A stretch of 5,857 nucleotides of DNA from Bacteroidota bacterium (GCA_023430325.1 JAEZAU010000139.1:1-5857); one strand, 5' to 3'; positions 1 through 5,857 are shown, numbered from the stretch's first letter. The notes: generated by a model not told the origin, from the sequence alone. Program-made: numbers and translations.

Positions 1-241
1 TATGGTCCTGGTAAGGCAGCTTGTAGGCAACACGATATGCGTACACGCCATCGGGTGACATGCGGCCATTCACTGAACCATCCCACGCATCGTAAGGATC
101 GGTGGTGGTATAGATGATCTCGCCGAATCGATCGAAGATCTGCATCTTGAATCCTTCAGGCTGGCATTCGCCTTTCCAGCTCCAGCTGTCGTTGAATTCG
201 TCGCCGTTCGGTGTAAAGGCGGTAGGGATCCACACGGTGCA
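1..241 (-). other. T9SS type B C-terminal sorting domain (gliding-motility-associated), incomplete
   Basis: From residue 879 the chain reads VWIPTAFTPNGDEFND, then FKMQIFDRFGEIIY, DAWDG and MSPDGVYAYRVAYK, which are the defining motifs of the gliding-motility-associated C-terminal domain (TIGR04131/CHU_C family). It is recognised by the T9SS translocon. The usual final strand, often G-H-V-x-L-x-R/K, falls beyond the left edge of the window. Confidence 0.93.
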
Positions 242-2875
242 TGAGTCGGAGCAGTCCTCGATACGGATAGTACGCTCCACATTCACTACGCCGCATGTCA
301 ATTCCGCTTCGAGAGTGACAAGGATCTCGCCTTCTCGCGTGAAGCGGATAACGGGATCGATGTCTGTTGAAAGCGGCGCCGCATCACTGAAGTTCCAGCG
401 GGCACTTACGATGGCTGAATCTGCGATGAGCGTGAACTCGGCTGGATCCTGCATACAGCGAGCGTTCATGGTGAAGTCCGCAACGCAAAGACATTCGATC
501 GACAGGATCATGGCATTCGCACTGTCCGCACAACCATTTCCATCCATCGCCACGATCATGTATGCACCTTCATCAGAGACAGCAGTTGGATCGGCCAATG
601 GATCTCCGTTGAAGTAATATGATGCGTTGGTCCCATTCACCGGGAACGCTATGCTGAGATCCACCGTTTGCCAGGGACATAGCGTAAAAGTCTGATCCGC
701 ACCCAATGCTGGACCGGCGTTCACTATTACGCTTACGAAGGCCGTATCGCTGCAGCCGTTCGGATCGCTGGCGATGAGACGATAGGATCCTGGCACAGTA
801 ACAGAAGCCGGGTCGTTCACGAGTGCTCCGCTGAGCGTCCAGGAATCAACGGTGCCATTGGTTGGAATGATCGCTGTCAGATCCACGGTTGCACCATCGC
901 AAATGGAGATCTGTTGGTCGTTGCCAAGTGCTGGTGCCGCAGTATGTTGGATCGTGGCGTTCGCGGTAGAAGAACATCCATCGGTATTCACGGCGGTCAA
1001 CACATACGCTCCTTCATCAAGTACATTTTCCGGGTCGTTCACTGGAACACCTGAGATCTCCCAGGTGGCAGTGAATGATGCAGTGTTGAAGAGCGCCGTG
1101 AGATCCACTGGAACGTTCGCGCAAACAGTAAGCGTAACGTCAGCGCCAAGAATTGGAGGTTGTGAAACCTCCAATTGCACGTTCGCAGTATCGGTGCATC
1201 CGACGGCATTTGTGACCACGAGAGTGTACGTGCCGGCATCGGTAGTGGAATATGGATCGGGCACAGGAGCTCCGGCAAAAGTCCAATCCATGGAAAGACT
1301 TGTTGCTGATGTGAAATAGGAGACGAGATCTTCACCAACGCCTTCGCATGTGGTGGCCATCATGTCCGGCTCCAGCTGCGGGGCCACATTCACGCTGATG
1401 TTCGCGAATGCCGTATCGGCACAGGCACTGCCGGGGGAAACGATCAATTGGTATGTTCCGCCGGCAATAATGGAAGTGGGATCGTTCACCGGGATCATCA
1501 TATAGCTCCACTCGGTGGAAAGGCCGGTGGTAGTGAATAATGTGGTGAGATCGAACGTGGCGTTGCTGCAGAAGGAGGCATTCTGGTCGGGACCCAGGTC
1601 GGGGGCCTGATCCACGGTAACTGTTATCTCCGCCAGATCCGAACAGCCCTCGGCGGATGTAGCCACGAGCGTGTAGGTGCCTGCGTCAGTGGCTGCGATA
1701 GGGGCAGGTATCGGTGCGCCTCCCAATTGCCATTCAACGGAAAGGCCAGCTGTGTTGTATAGCGCTGTAAGATCGGCGGAAGAGCCTGCGCACAGGCTCA
1801 CGGTCTGGTCGGCCCCCAGGTCGATCGGATCCTGGAAATTCAGAGTTACAGTTACTGTATCGGAACAATTGGATGCAGCAGCATCGGTCACCTGGTATAT
1901 ACCTGGTGTTGTGGCAGCGCTGACCGCTGACCCAGTTACAGGTATGCCGTTCAATGTCCACGCCGGTGTGATGGATCCAAAGTTGAACAGGGCATTCAGA
2001 TCAATGGGATCATTGCCACACTGATCAACCACCTGATCCGGTCCAAGCGAGATCGAACCAACGGTCAATTCAAATTCCGCAAAGTACCAGCATCCATCCC
2101 ACTGATCATAAGCATCGATCCAATAGGTGCCAGGTTCGGTCGCTGCATAGGGATCGGACATGGCCTGGCCGTCCCATGGCGTTACAGAGATACTGTAACC
2201 GTTTCCAAGGGATTCATAATAGCCCTGAATGTTAGCGCTGCCGCCCGCGCAGATCATCTCCGAACCATTTGGGATGCCACCCCAGCACATCGGTGGCGGG
2301 GGACTGTTGAATGCAAAGCTGAATCCTCCTGCGGCTGCACCGTTGAACCAGCCCTCCGTATAGGGGCCACCACCAGGTCCGGGGCTTGTTACTGAGCAAG
2401 CCGTATCTATCACCGTGATGGTCCACGTGCCATCCGCCAGCTCGCCGTTAAAGATGTTCAGCGATCCTCCCTGGGCCGTGAAATAACCAGTGAATGGAGC
2501 CGCACCCGTAGTTATGGAAGGGTACGATTCGTACATGAAAGAGGTATTGGTATAATTCGCTCCTCCTGCGCCATTGAATGCCGATAGCAGTAAAGTTGTG
2601 CCTTCCGGTGATGTCAATTCTATCTGAAGTGTTTGCGGATGGTCGGACGTGATATCGATCGTCAGGGAATACAAAGAATACATTCCGGACCATGGGTCCC
2701 CCAGCGCGCCCAACCAGCCGACGCCCGAAACATTTGCAGTGAACGTGCTGGTATCACATAGTGGAATGGGGCCGCTCGTAAATGGAATGACGCTGACCTG
2801 GCCGTAAGATGATCTGATGGAAAGTATCGAAATGATGCAGATCGCAATGATCCGAAAAGGAATTGGGCTGCCCAT
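1..2875 (-). CDS. Giant secreted Ig/PKD-like repeat protein with T9SS type B sorting domain (3' end outside window)
   Basis: The frame is open without a stop from the ATG at 2875-2873 to the left edge (958 codons), and the end of the gene is missing. In order, the protein shows a signal peptide (residues 1-25), a P-domain-like sandwich (about 40-190), a degenerate repeat (about 201-275), seven Ig/PKD-like repeats (276-794), a PKD-like stretch (about 795-878, core ARWNFSD) and a gliding-motility-associated C-terminal domain from residue 879 (VWIPTAFTPNGD, then IFDRFGEIIY, DAWDG and SPDGVYAYRV). Proteins of this build are exported by Sec and then by the T9SS and end up on or outside the cell, often as adhesins; the adhesive role is inferred. 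The ATG at 2875 is chosen because the signal peptide follows at once and no other in-frame ATG lies between it and the upstream stop at 2944-2942. No Shine-Dalgarno is visible. About 10-20 C-terminal residues are probably missing. No catalytic domain is seen. Confidence 0.93.
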   Translation of the reverse strand, partial: MGSPIPFRIIAICIISILSIRSSYGQVSVIPFTSGPIPLCDTSTFTANVSGVGWLGALGDPWSGMYSLYSLTIDITSDHPQTLQIELTSPEGTTLLLSAFNGAGGANYTNTSFMYESYPSITTGAAPFTGYFTAQGGSLNIFNGELADGTWTITVIDTACSVTSPGPGGGPYTEGWFNGAAAGGFSFAFNSPPPPMCWGGIPNGSEMICAGGSANIQGYYESLGNGYSISVTPWDGQAMSDPYAATEPGTYWIDAYDQWDGCWYFAEFELTVGSISLGPDQVVDQCGNDPIDLNALFNFGSITPAWTLNGIPVTGSAVSAATTPGIYQVTDAAASNCSDTVTVTLNFQDPIDLGADQTVSLCAGSSADLTALYNTAGLSVEWQLGGAPIPAPIAATDAGTYTLVATSAEGCSDLAEITVTVDQAPDLGPDQNASFCSNATFDLTTLFTTTGLSTEWSYMMIPVNDPTSIIAGGTYQLIVSPGSACADTAFANISVNVAPQLEPDMMATTCEGVGEDLVSYFTSATSLSMDWTFAGAPVPDPYSTTDAGTYTLVVTNAVGCTDTANVQLEVSQPPILGADVTLTVCANVPVDLTALFNTASFTATWEISGVPVNDPENVLDEGAYVLTAVNTDGCSSTANATIQHTAAPALGNDQQISICDGATVDLTAIIPTNGTVDSWTLSGALVNDPASVTVPGSYRLIASDPNGCSDTAFVSVIVNAGPALGADQTFTLCPWQTVDLSIAFPVNGTNASYYFNGDPLADPTAVSDEGAYMIVAMDGNGCADSANAMILSIECLCVADFTMNARCMQDPAEFTLIADSAIVSARWNFSDAAPLSTDIDPVIRFTREGEILVTLEAELTCGVVNVERTIRIEDCSDSCTVWIPTAFTPNGDEFNDSWSWKGECQPEGFKMQIFDRFGEIIYTTTDPYDAWDGSVNGRMSPDGVYAYRVAYKLPYQDH
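494..2050 (-). repeat. Array of seven Ig/PKD-like protein repeats, about 74 residues each
   Basis: Units begin at nucleotides 2050, 1822, 1600, 1378, 1153, 931 and 709 (residues 276, 352, 426, 500, 575, 649, 723), spaced 228, 222, 222, 225, 222 and 222 bases. Each reads roughly LGxDQ, then Cys, DLT-LF, a Trp, G-PV-DP, GTY.L, then GC(S/A/T)D(T/S)A and a V-rich last strand. All seven keep the early Cys and the late Cys, which probably form a disulfide within each domain outside the cell. Unit 7 has Tyr in place of the core Trp, and unit 4 opens LEPD instead of LGxD. DNA identity between units is low although protein spacing is nearly fixed, so the array is old rather than recently amplified. 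Confidence 0.88.
1151..1176 (-). other. Perfect 11-bp hairpin inside the giant gene
   Basis: AATTGGAGGTT (1151-1161) and AACCTCCAATT (1166-1176) are exact reverse complements separated by the tetraloop GTGA (TCAC in the mRNA). It lies in codons for VQLEVSQPPI, at the join of repeat units 4 and 5. No T-run follows on the coding strand, so it is not a standard intrinsic terminator. Its function is unknown. Confidence 0.75.
2051..2275 (-). repeat. Degenerate first Ig-like repeat unit (R0)
   Basis: Residues about 201-275 lack the LGxDQ opening of the later units but keep their skeleton: an early cysteine (C209), then DPYAATEPGTYWIDAYD followed by GC and a terminal beta strand ending in LTV. The DPY..T..GTY core matches the fourth unit (DPYSTTDAGTY) especially well. 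I read it as a diverged eighth member of the array. It is richer in Trp and Tyr than the others. Confidence 0.6.
2306..2758 (-). other. P-domain-like (proprotein convertase P/Homo B) region
   Basis: Residues about 40-190 carry the hallmarks of the P domain: a segment reading H-P-Q-T-L-Q-I-E-L-T-S-P-E-G-T (residues 79-93), the FNGELADGTWTITVID segment (142-157), and a closing W..G...GFSFAF strand near residue 189. In proprotein convertases and subtilisin-like proteases this beta-sandwich follows the catalytic domain. In Bacteroidota secreted proteins it also occurs as a stand-alone module without a protease. Here no subtilisin Asp/His/Ser motifs precede or follow it, so it is likely a structural or binding module. 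The assignment rests on motif recognition by eye. Confidence 0.7.
2801..2875 (-). other. Sec signal peptide of the giant secreted protein
   Basis: Residues 1-25 have a short n-region with one arginine (MGSPIPFR), a hydrophobic core (IIAICIISILSI) and a polar c-region ending in SSYG followed by Q26. Cleavage just before a glutamine is common in Bacteroidota exported proteins, so the mature chain probably begins QVSVIPF. There is no cysteine at the +1 position, so it is not a lipoprotein signal. Confidence 0.85.
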
Positions 2876-2933
2876 CAAGATCGTTATTGTGTAACAATGA
2901 CGTGTAAGGTACGAATTGGTTGCTTGTTGAGTG

Positions 2934-2957
2934 TGAAAGACTTACGCACATCTTTCA
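2934..2957. other. Inverted repeat overlapping the DUF1801 stop codon
   Basis: TGAAAGA (2934-2940) and TCTTTCA (2951-2957) form 7-bp perfect arms around a 10-base spacer. On the minus strand the first three bases are the TGA stop of the DUF1801 gene. It lies in the 79-bp gap before the giant secreted gene. It could be a weak hairpin ending or attenuating the DUF1801 transcript, or an operator for the downstream gene; the lack of a T-tract argues against an intrinsic terminator. The rest of the gap holds no convincing promoter. Confidence 0.35.
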
Positions 2958-3380
2958 ACGCTCTTCATCGATCTCCTTTACCCGATAACGCACCAGCTTC
3001 TCGATCAACCCGATCGGCAATTCCTCATCCAGCGGGAATTGGATCGAACCTCGGCCTACTTTGTAGGCTGAAAGTTCCTTCTTGAAGGCCTCGTTGGTGG
3101 TGGGCAGCGCGTAGAACCCGATATGTTCCTTGAATGCCGCAAAATGCACCAGGTTCTTCCTCAGGAAGAAGGTGGGAATGCCGTAGCTCATTTTCTCCGT
3201 CGCCTCCGGCGCGATCCGCTTGATGAGCGATCGCAATTGCTGCAGCTTTTCCTGCACTTCCGGCGGAAAGTTTGATATGTATGAGTCAATGTCGACCGGT
3301 TTGGCAGGCATCGCGTGAAAGTAACTCTTCACTTTCTTTAAATACGGATCCGCTGCACCTGCATTTATCTTCGGCTCCAT
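2955..3380 (-). CDS. DUF1801 / YdhG-like family protein
   Basis: The 141-residue protein matches the DUF1801 (PF08818) pattern: IDSYISNFPPEVQEKLQQLR near residues 31-50, APEATEKMSYGIPTF (57-71), FAAFKEHIGFY (80-90), and GSIQFPLDEELP with a helical C-terminus. The family includes Bacillus YdhG and frataxin-like proteins proposed to handle iron; for most bacterial members the role is not established, so I assign none. It is presumably a small cytoplasmic protein, with no signal peptide or membrane segment. The start is uncertain. The ATG at 3380 gives the full frame, but M24 (ATG at 3311, MPAKPVDID) would give 118 residues, nearer the usual family length, and would leave about 110 bp for divergent promoters with the kinase. 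Neither start has a Shine-Dalgarno. The giant secreted gene lies 79 bp downstream on the same strand, so co-transcription is possible. Confidence 0.9.
   Translation of the reverse strand: MEPKINAGAADPYLKKVKSYFHAMPAKPVDIDSYISNFPPEVQEKLQQLRSLIKRIAPEATEKMSYGIPTFFLRKNLVHFAAFKEHIGFYALPTTNEAFKKELSAYKVGRGSIQFPLDEELPIGLIEKLVRYRVKEIDEER
3317..3336. promoter_or_regulatory. Candidate operator-like inverted repeat upstream of the alternative DUF1801 start
   Basis: GAAAGT (3317-3322) and ACTTTC (3331-3336) are 6-bp reverse complements with an 8-base spacer. If DUF1801 begins at 3311 this sits directly before its start codon in the divergent region shared with the kinase gene. If it begins at 3380 the repeat is simply coding. 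The arms are short enough to arise by chance. Confidence 0.2.
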
Positions 3381-3424
3381 TGGTCCGCGAATTCGATCCG
3401 GCCAGCGTGATGTACGAATCCCGA

Positions 3425-5263
3425 ATGAGCGAACTGAACGAGCAGGAACTCATGGCGAACCTGCCCATGGGCATCGCCATTTTCGACAAGGATCTCCGCT
3501 TCCGCTATATGAACCAGGCGGCCGCCGATCTCTACCAACTTCCCATCAGCGCGGTGATCGGCCGCCATGTCTGGGATGTGTTCCCCGATCTGGTCGGCAC
3601 GGACGTCTATCACCTTTACATGCGCACGATCAAGGAGCGCGTGAATGGCAGCATGGAGTTGTTCTATGAGCCATGGCAGAGCTGGTTCGATATCAAAAGC
3701 CAGCCGATGGGAGAGGATGGCATGGTGGTGTTCTTCCAAAGCAACGCCGATCGCAAACACGTGGAGCGTAAGCTGGAAGAGACCAGTGAGGCGTCGCGCA
3801 GGCAACAACGGATCTACACCACCATCCTGGACCATACGCCCGATTTCGCGTACGTATGGAACCTGGAGCACAAGTTCATCTACGCCAACAAAGCGCTCAC
3901 GGACCTTTACGGGATCACAGGCGAAGAGATCGTCGGTAAGGGATTTCGTGATGTGGGCTACCCCGAATGGCATGCACGCATGCACGAGGATGAGATCGAT
4001 CAGGTGGCACGTACCGGAAAGCCGTTGCGTGGCGTGATCCCGTTCACCGGCGCGAGCGGTGGCGGCGTGTACGATTACATCTTCATTCCCGTATTCGATA
4101 CGGATGGAAGGGTGGAGGCAGTCGCCGGCACCACGCGCGACATCACCGAACTGCGCAACGCCACCGAGGCACTTGAAGAGAACGATAAACGAAAGGATGA
4201 ATTTCTTTCGGTGCTCGCGCACGAATTGCGCAATCCGCTTTCACCGTTGATGAACGGCCTGGAATTGCTTGAACTGGATCTGCCCGACGAGGAGCGCAGG
4301 CATACGCGGAAGATGATGCAACGCCAGTTGCTTCAACTGAAACATCTGGTGGATGACCTGATGGAAGTGAGCCGGATCAATCGCGGTGCCGTGAAGCTGC
4401 GCATGGCGCCGATGGATCTGAGCGAAGTGGTCAACCACGTGGTGGATGTGATGGCACCGCAGATCGAAAAACTTCGGCACACGTTGGAGGTCGACATCGA
4501 AAAGGACCTGCCGATCCATGGCGATCGCACACGACTTACTCAAGTGTTGATGAACCTGGTGGAGAACGCTTGCAAATACACACCGGCCGGCGGAAAGGTT
4601 TGTGTGAAGGCTGTGCGCGAAGGCGATCGCGCCGTGGTGCGGGTGATCGATACCGGCATGGGGATCCTTCCATCCGACCAGGATGCGATCTTCACCATGT
4701 TCAAGCAGGTGGAGCGGAGCGATGCGCCGAAGCAGGGCGGCCTCGGGATCGGGCTCAGCCTTGCACGACAACTCGTGGATCTGCACAACGGAAGCCTCAG
4801 CGTAGCCAGCGAAGGAGAGAACAAAGGCAGCACGTTCACCGTGGAATTGCCGATCGAGGATACTCCGGAGTCCACTGCGATCGAACCGCCGCGATCGATG
4901 CCCATGCGCACGCACAAGGTGCTGGTGGTGGATGATAATCACGATGCCGCTGATTCACTCGCTTTGATGTTGAAGAACATGGGCCATGAAGTGAAGGTGG
5001 CGTACAACGGCGAGGAAGCGCTTTCCGTGGTGGACGCCTTCGCGCCGGCGCTGATCTTCCTCGATCTCGGCATGCCACGGATCAATGGTTACGAAACGTG
5101 TGTACAAATGCGGCGCATGCCTTCACTGAAGGGGACGCGCATCTATGCGTTGAGCGGCTGGGGCCAGCCCGAAGTGCGCAGCCGCACTGAGAATTCTGGC
5201 TTCAACGGGCATCTGGTGAAGCCGTTGGAACGGAACGAATTGCTCGAAGTGCTCAACGGTTAG
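3425..5263 (+). CDS. Hybrid sensor histidine kinase, PAS-PAS-HisKA-HATPase-REC
   Basis: This 612-residue soluble kinase has no membrane segment, so it senses a cytoplasmic cue. Two PAS domains of the PAS_4 kind cover about 5-112 and 131-245 (the second ends AVAGTTRDITELR), joined by a charged helix. The HisKA H-box is FLSVLAHELRNPLSPL with the phospho-acceptor H266. The ATPase follows with N-box N381 (LVENACKYTP), G1 box D409 (DTGMGI), an F-box-like IFTMFKQV and G2 box GGLGIGL (438-444). A C-terminal receiver has acidic pair D503/D504, phospho-acceptor D547 (FLDLGMP), S577 in place of the common Thr, and K599 (LVKPL). All catalytic residues look intact. With no HPt or output domain, it must hand phosphate to, or take it from, partners encoded elsewhere. 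I chose ATG 3425 (MSELNEQEL) because the PAS begins at once; ATG 3410 (617 residues) is equally possible. An earlier ATG at 3272 would run through the opposite DUF1801 gene and is unlikely. Confidence 0.93.
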   Translation: MSELNEQELMANLPMGIAIFDKDLRFRYMNQAAADLYQLPISAVIGRHVWDVFPDLVGTDVYHLYMRTIKERVNGSMELFYEPWQSWFDIKSQPMGEDGMVVFFQSNADRKHVERKLEETSEASRRQQRIYTTILDHTPDFAYVWNLEHKFIYANKALTDLYGITGEEIVGKGFRDVGYPEWHARMHEDEIDQVARTGKPLRGVIPFTGASGGGVYDYIFIPVFDTDGRVEAVAGTTRDITELRNATEALEENDKRKDEFLSVLAHELRNPLSPLMNGLELLELDLPDEERRHTRKMMQRQLLQLKHLVDDLMEVSRINRGAVKLRMAPMDLSEVVNHVVDVMAPQIEKLRHTLEVDIEKDLPIHGDRTRLTQVLMNLVENACKYTPAGGKVCVKAVREGDRAVVRVIDTGMGILPSDQDAIFTMFKQVERSDAPKQGGLGIGLSLARQLVDLHNGSLSVASEGENKGSTFTVELPIEDTPESTAIEPPRSMPMRTHKVLVVDDNHDAADSLALMLKNMGHEVKVAYNGEEALSVVDAFAPALIFLDLGMPRINGYETCVQMRRMPSLKGTRIYALSGWGQPEVRSRTENSGFNGHLVKPLERNELLEVLNG

Positions 5264-5264
5264 A

Positions 5265-5857
5265 TCATTCCGGCAGCGCGAACAGATCCGCATCGGGATC
5301 TGAAATTCCCTGGATCGCCTTTCCGATCAGATCGGCAGCGATGCGGCTGAAGATCATTCCATTTCCGCTGAAGGCAAGGATCGCAAAACAGTTCGGGAGG
5401 CCTGGTACGGCGCCGATCGATGGCAGGCCGGTGGTGCTCGCGCCGAACGTTCCCGTCCATGCGAATTCCGCTTCGGCATCCAGCTGCGGGAACAATTCCT
5501 TCAGTTTCCGTTGAAGCGTTCGCGTTTTTTCGGGCAGAAGGGCGTCGCGTGCTTCCGCATCGGCGATCGGTTCATCCTCGCCACCGCAGATCACACGTCC
5601 ATCGCGCGTGGATCGGATGTAGAGGTAAGGATCGGCCGCTTCCCATATCATCGCCCGCTCGGGCCAGATCCGTGCAGGTTGCTGGCGTGTAGCGATCGCG
5701 TAAGTGGAATCGATCCGGTGCCGATCGGTCTTCACATATTTCAAGACTTCATAACCTGTGGCGAATACCGCAGAACGGGCGCGCACGATCGCACCGCGAT
5801 CGGTTAGCAGTTCCACGCCGGAAGATGACGCATTCACTTCCTTCACTTCCACCGGTG
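5265..5857 (-). CDS. FAD-dependent oxidoreductase, DAO family (N-terminal part outside window)
   Basis: About 196 C-terminal residues are present, and the frame stays open to the right edge. The segment VRARSAVFATGYE near the left of the fragment is the ATG motif that closes the FAD-binding Rossmann fold. Next come PYLYIRSTRDGRVICGGED, then WTGTFGASTTGLPSIGAVPGLPN, and FSGNGMIFSRIAADLIGKAI with a final NPDADLF-like tail (DPDADLFALPE), all typical of the D-amino acid oxidase/glycine oxidase-like superfamily (PF01266). These enzymes oxidise amines or amino acids using FAD and usually O2 or an electron acceptor; the substrate cannot be told here. The N-terminal GxGxxG lies off the window. A GTG at 5852-5850 could be misread as a start but is internal, since the ATG motif would come only about 30 residues after it and the nucleotide-binding fold would be absent. 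The gene converges on the kinase, and the two stops are one base apart. Confidence 0.88.
   Translation of the reverse strand, partial: PVEVKEVNASSSGVELLTDRGAIVRARSAVFATGYEVLKYVKTDRHRIDSTYAIATRQQPARIWPERAMIWEAADPYLYIRSTRDGRVICGGEDEPIADAEARDALLPEKTRTLQRKLKELFPQLDAEAEFAWTGTFGASTTGLPSIGAVPGLPNCFAILAFSGNGMIFSRIAADLIGKAIQGISDPDADLFALPE
5283..5302. terminator. Weak hairpin 20 bp past the kinase stop
   Basis: CAGATCC (5283-5289) and GGATCTG (5296-5302) pair perfectly over 7 bp with a 6-base loop. It lies inside the 3' end of the convergent oxidoreductase gene, because the two genes leave no intergenic room. No T-tract follows on the plus strand. The region is unusually dense in GATC, which alone favours such pairing, so the terminator reading is tentative. 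Confidence 0.2.

Noticed and set aside
114..617. A 167-codon plus-strand open frame at the left edge
   Set aside because: It is opposite the well-defined T9SS sorting and PKD region of the giant gene; the Ser-rich product has no recognisable motif. The same holds for the plus-strand frame at 852-1319.
1..2875. Recent tandem duplication or a CRISPR-like array in the repeat-rich region
   Set aside because: The units are protein-level repeats of about 222 bases with low DNA identity and no identical short repeats separated by spacers.
3366..3373. TATCTTCG as a Bacteroidota -7 box (TAnnTTTG) for the kinase gene
   Set aside because: One mismatch, and no TTG-type -33 element at a suitable distance; too weak to annotate as a promoter.
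3272..3424. Extending the kinase N-terminus to the ATG at 3272
   Set aside because: The extra 51 residues would be encoded opposite the conserved part of the DUF1801 gene and show no domain; the PAS domain starts just after the ATG at 3425.
3365..4222. A 285-codon open frame antisense to the kinase gene
   Set aside because: It lies wholly opposite the PAS and HisKA coding sequence, shows no recognisable motif, and is rich in His, Val and Ala as expected from reading biased codons backwards.
4241..4942. A 233-codon open frame antisense to the kinase ATPase domain
   Set aside because: His-rich composition and lack of any domain; the opposite strand encodes conserved N, G1 and G2 boxes.
5265..5852. 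A complete 195-residue protein starting at GTG 5852
   Set aside because: The frame remains open to the window edge and the sequence is plainly the C-terminal part of a larger FAD enzyme lacking its nucleotide-binding N-terminus.

Overview
The window looks like chromosomal DNA of a free-living member of the Bacteroidota, most likely Flavobacteriales or a near relative. The main evidence is a large secreted protein that ends in the gliding-motility-associated, type B sorting domain of the type IX secretion system (T9SS), a system confined to that phylum. There are no recognisable Shine-Dalgarno sites, which is usual for the phylum. I see no rRNA, tRNA, CRISPR array, transposase, phage gene or other sign of a mobile element.

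Layout. (1) Positions 1-2875, minus strand: about 958 codons of a very large open frame that runs off the left edge, so its stop lies outside the window. It has no internal stop codon. It encodes a signal peptide, a P-domain-like (proprotein convertase) beta-sandwich, one degenerate and seven clear Ig/PKD-like repeats of about 74 residues with a conserved pair of cysteines, a further PKD-like domain, and most of a T9SS C-terminal domain. (2) Positions 2955-3380 (possibly only to 3311), minus strand: a small DUF1801/YdhG-like protein, 79 bp upstream of the giant gene on the same strand. (3) Positions 3425-5263, plus strand, divergent from the DUF1801 gene: a soluble hybrid histidine kinase, PAS-PAS-HisKA-HATPase-REC. 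(4) Positions 5265 to beyond 5857, minus strand: the C-terminal third to half of an FAD-dependent oxidoreductase of the DAO (D-amino acid oxidase-like) family. Its stop codon is one base from the kinase stop, tail to tail.

How the genes fit together. The secreted repeat protein should be exported by Sec, then carried over the outer membrane by the T9SS and attached to or released from the cell surface, probably for adhesion or matrix building. The kinase is cytoplasmic and lacks an HPt or DNA-binding domain, so its phosphorelay partner must be encoded elsewhere. Nothing in the sequence ties kinase, DUF1801 protein and oxidoreductase to one pathway; this looks like ordinary chromosomal gene order rather than a dedicated system.

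The most unusual DNA-level signals are a strong excess of GATC across all genes (about 107 by hand count against about 23 expected), four copies of the octamer GCGATCGC, and a perfect 11-bp hairpin inside the giant gene exactly at a repeat boundary. I did not find evidence for a previously undescribed multi-gene system.
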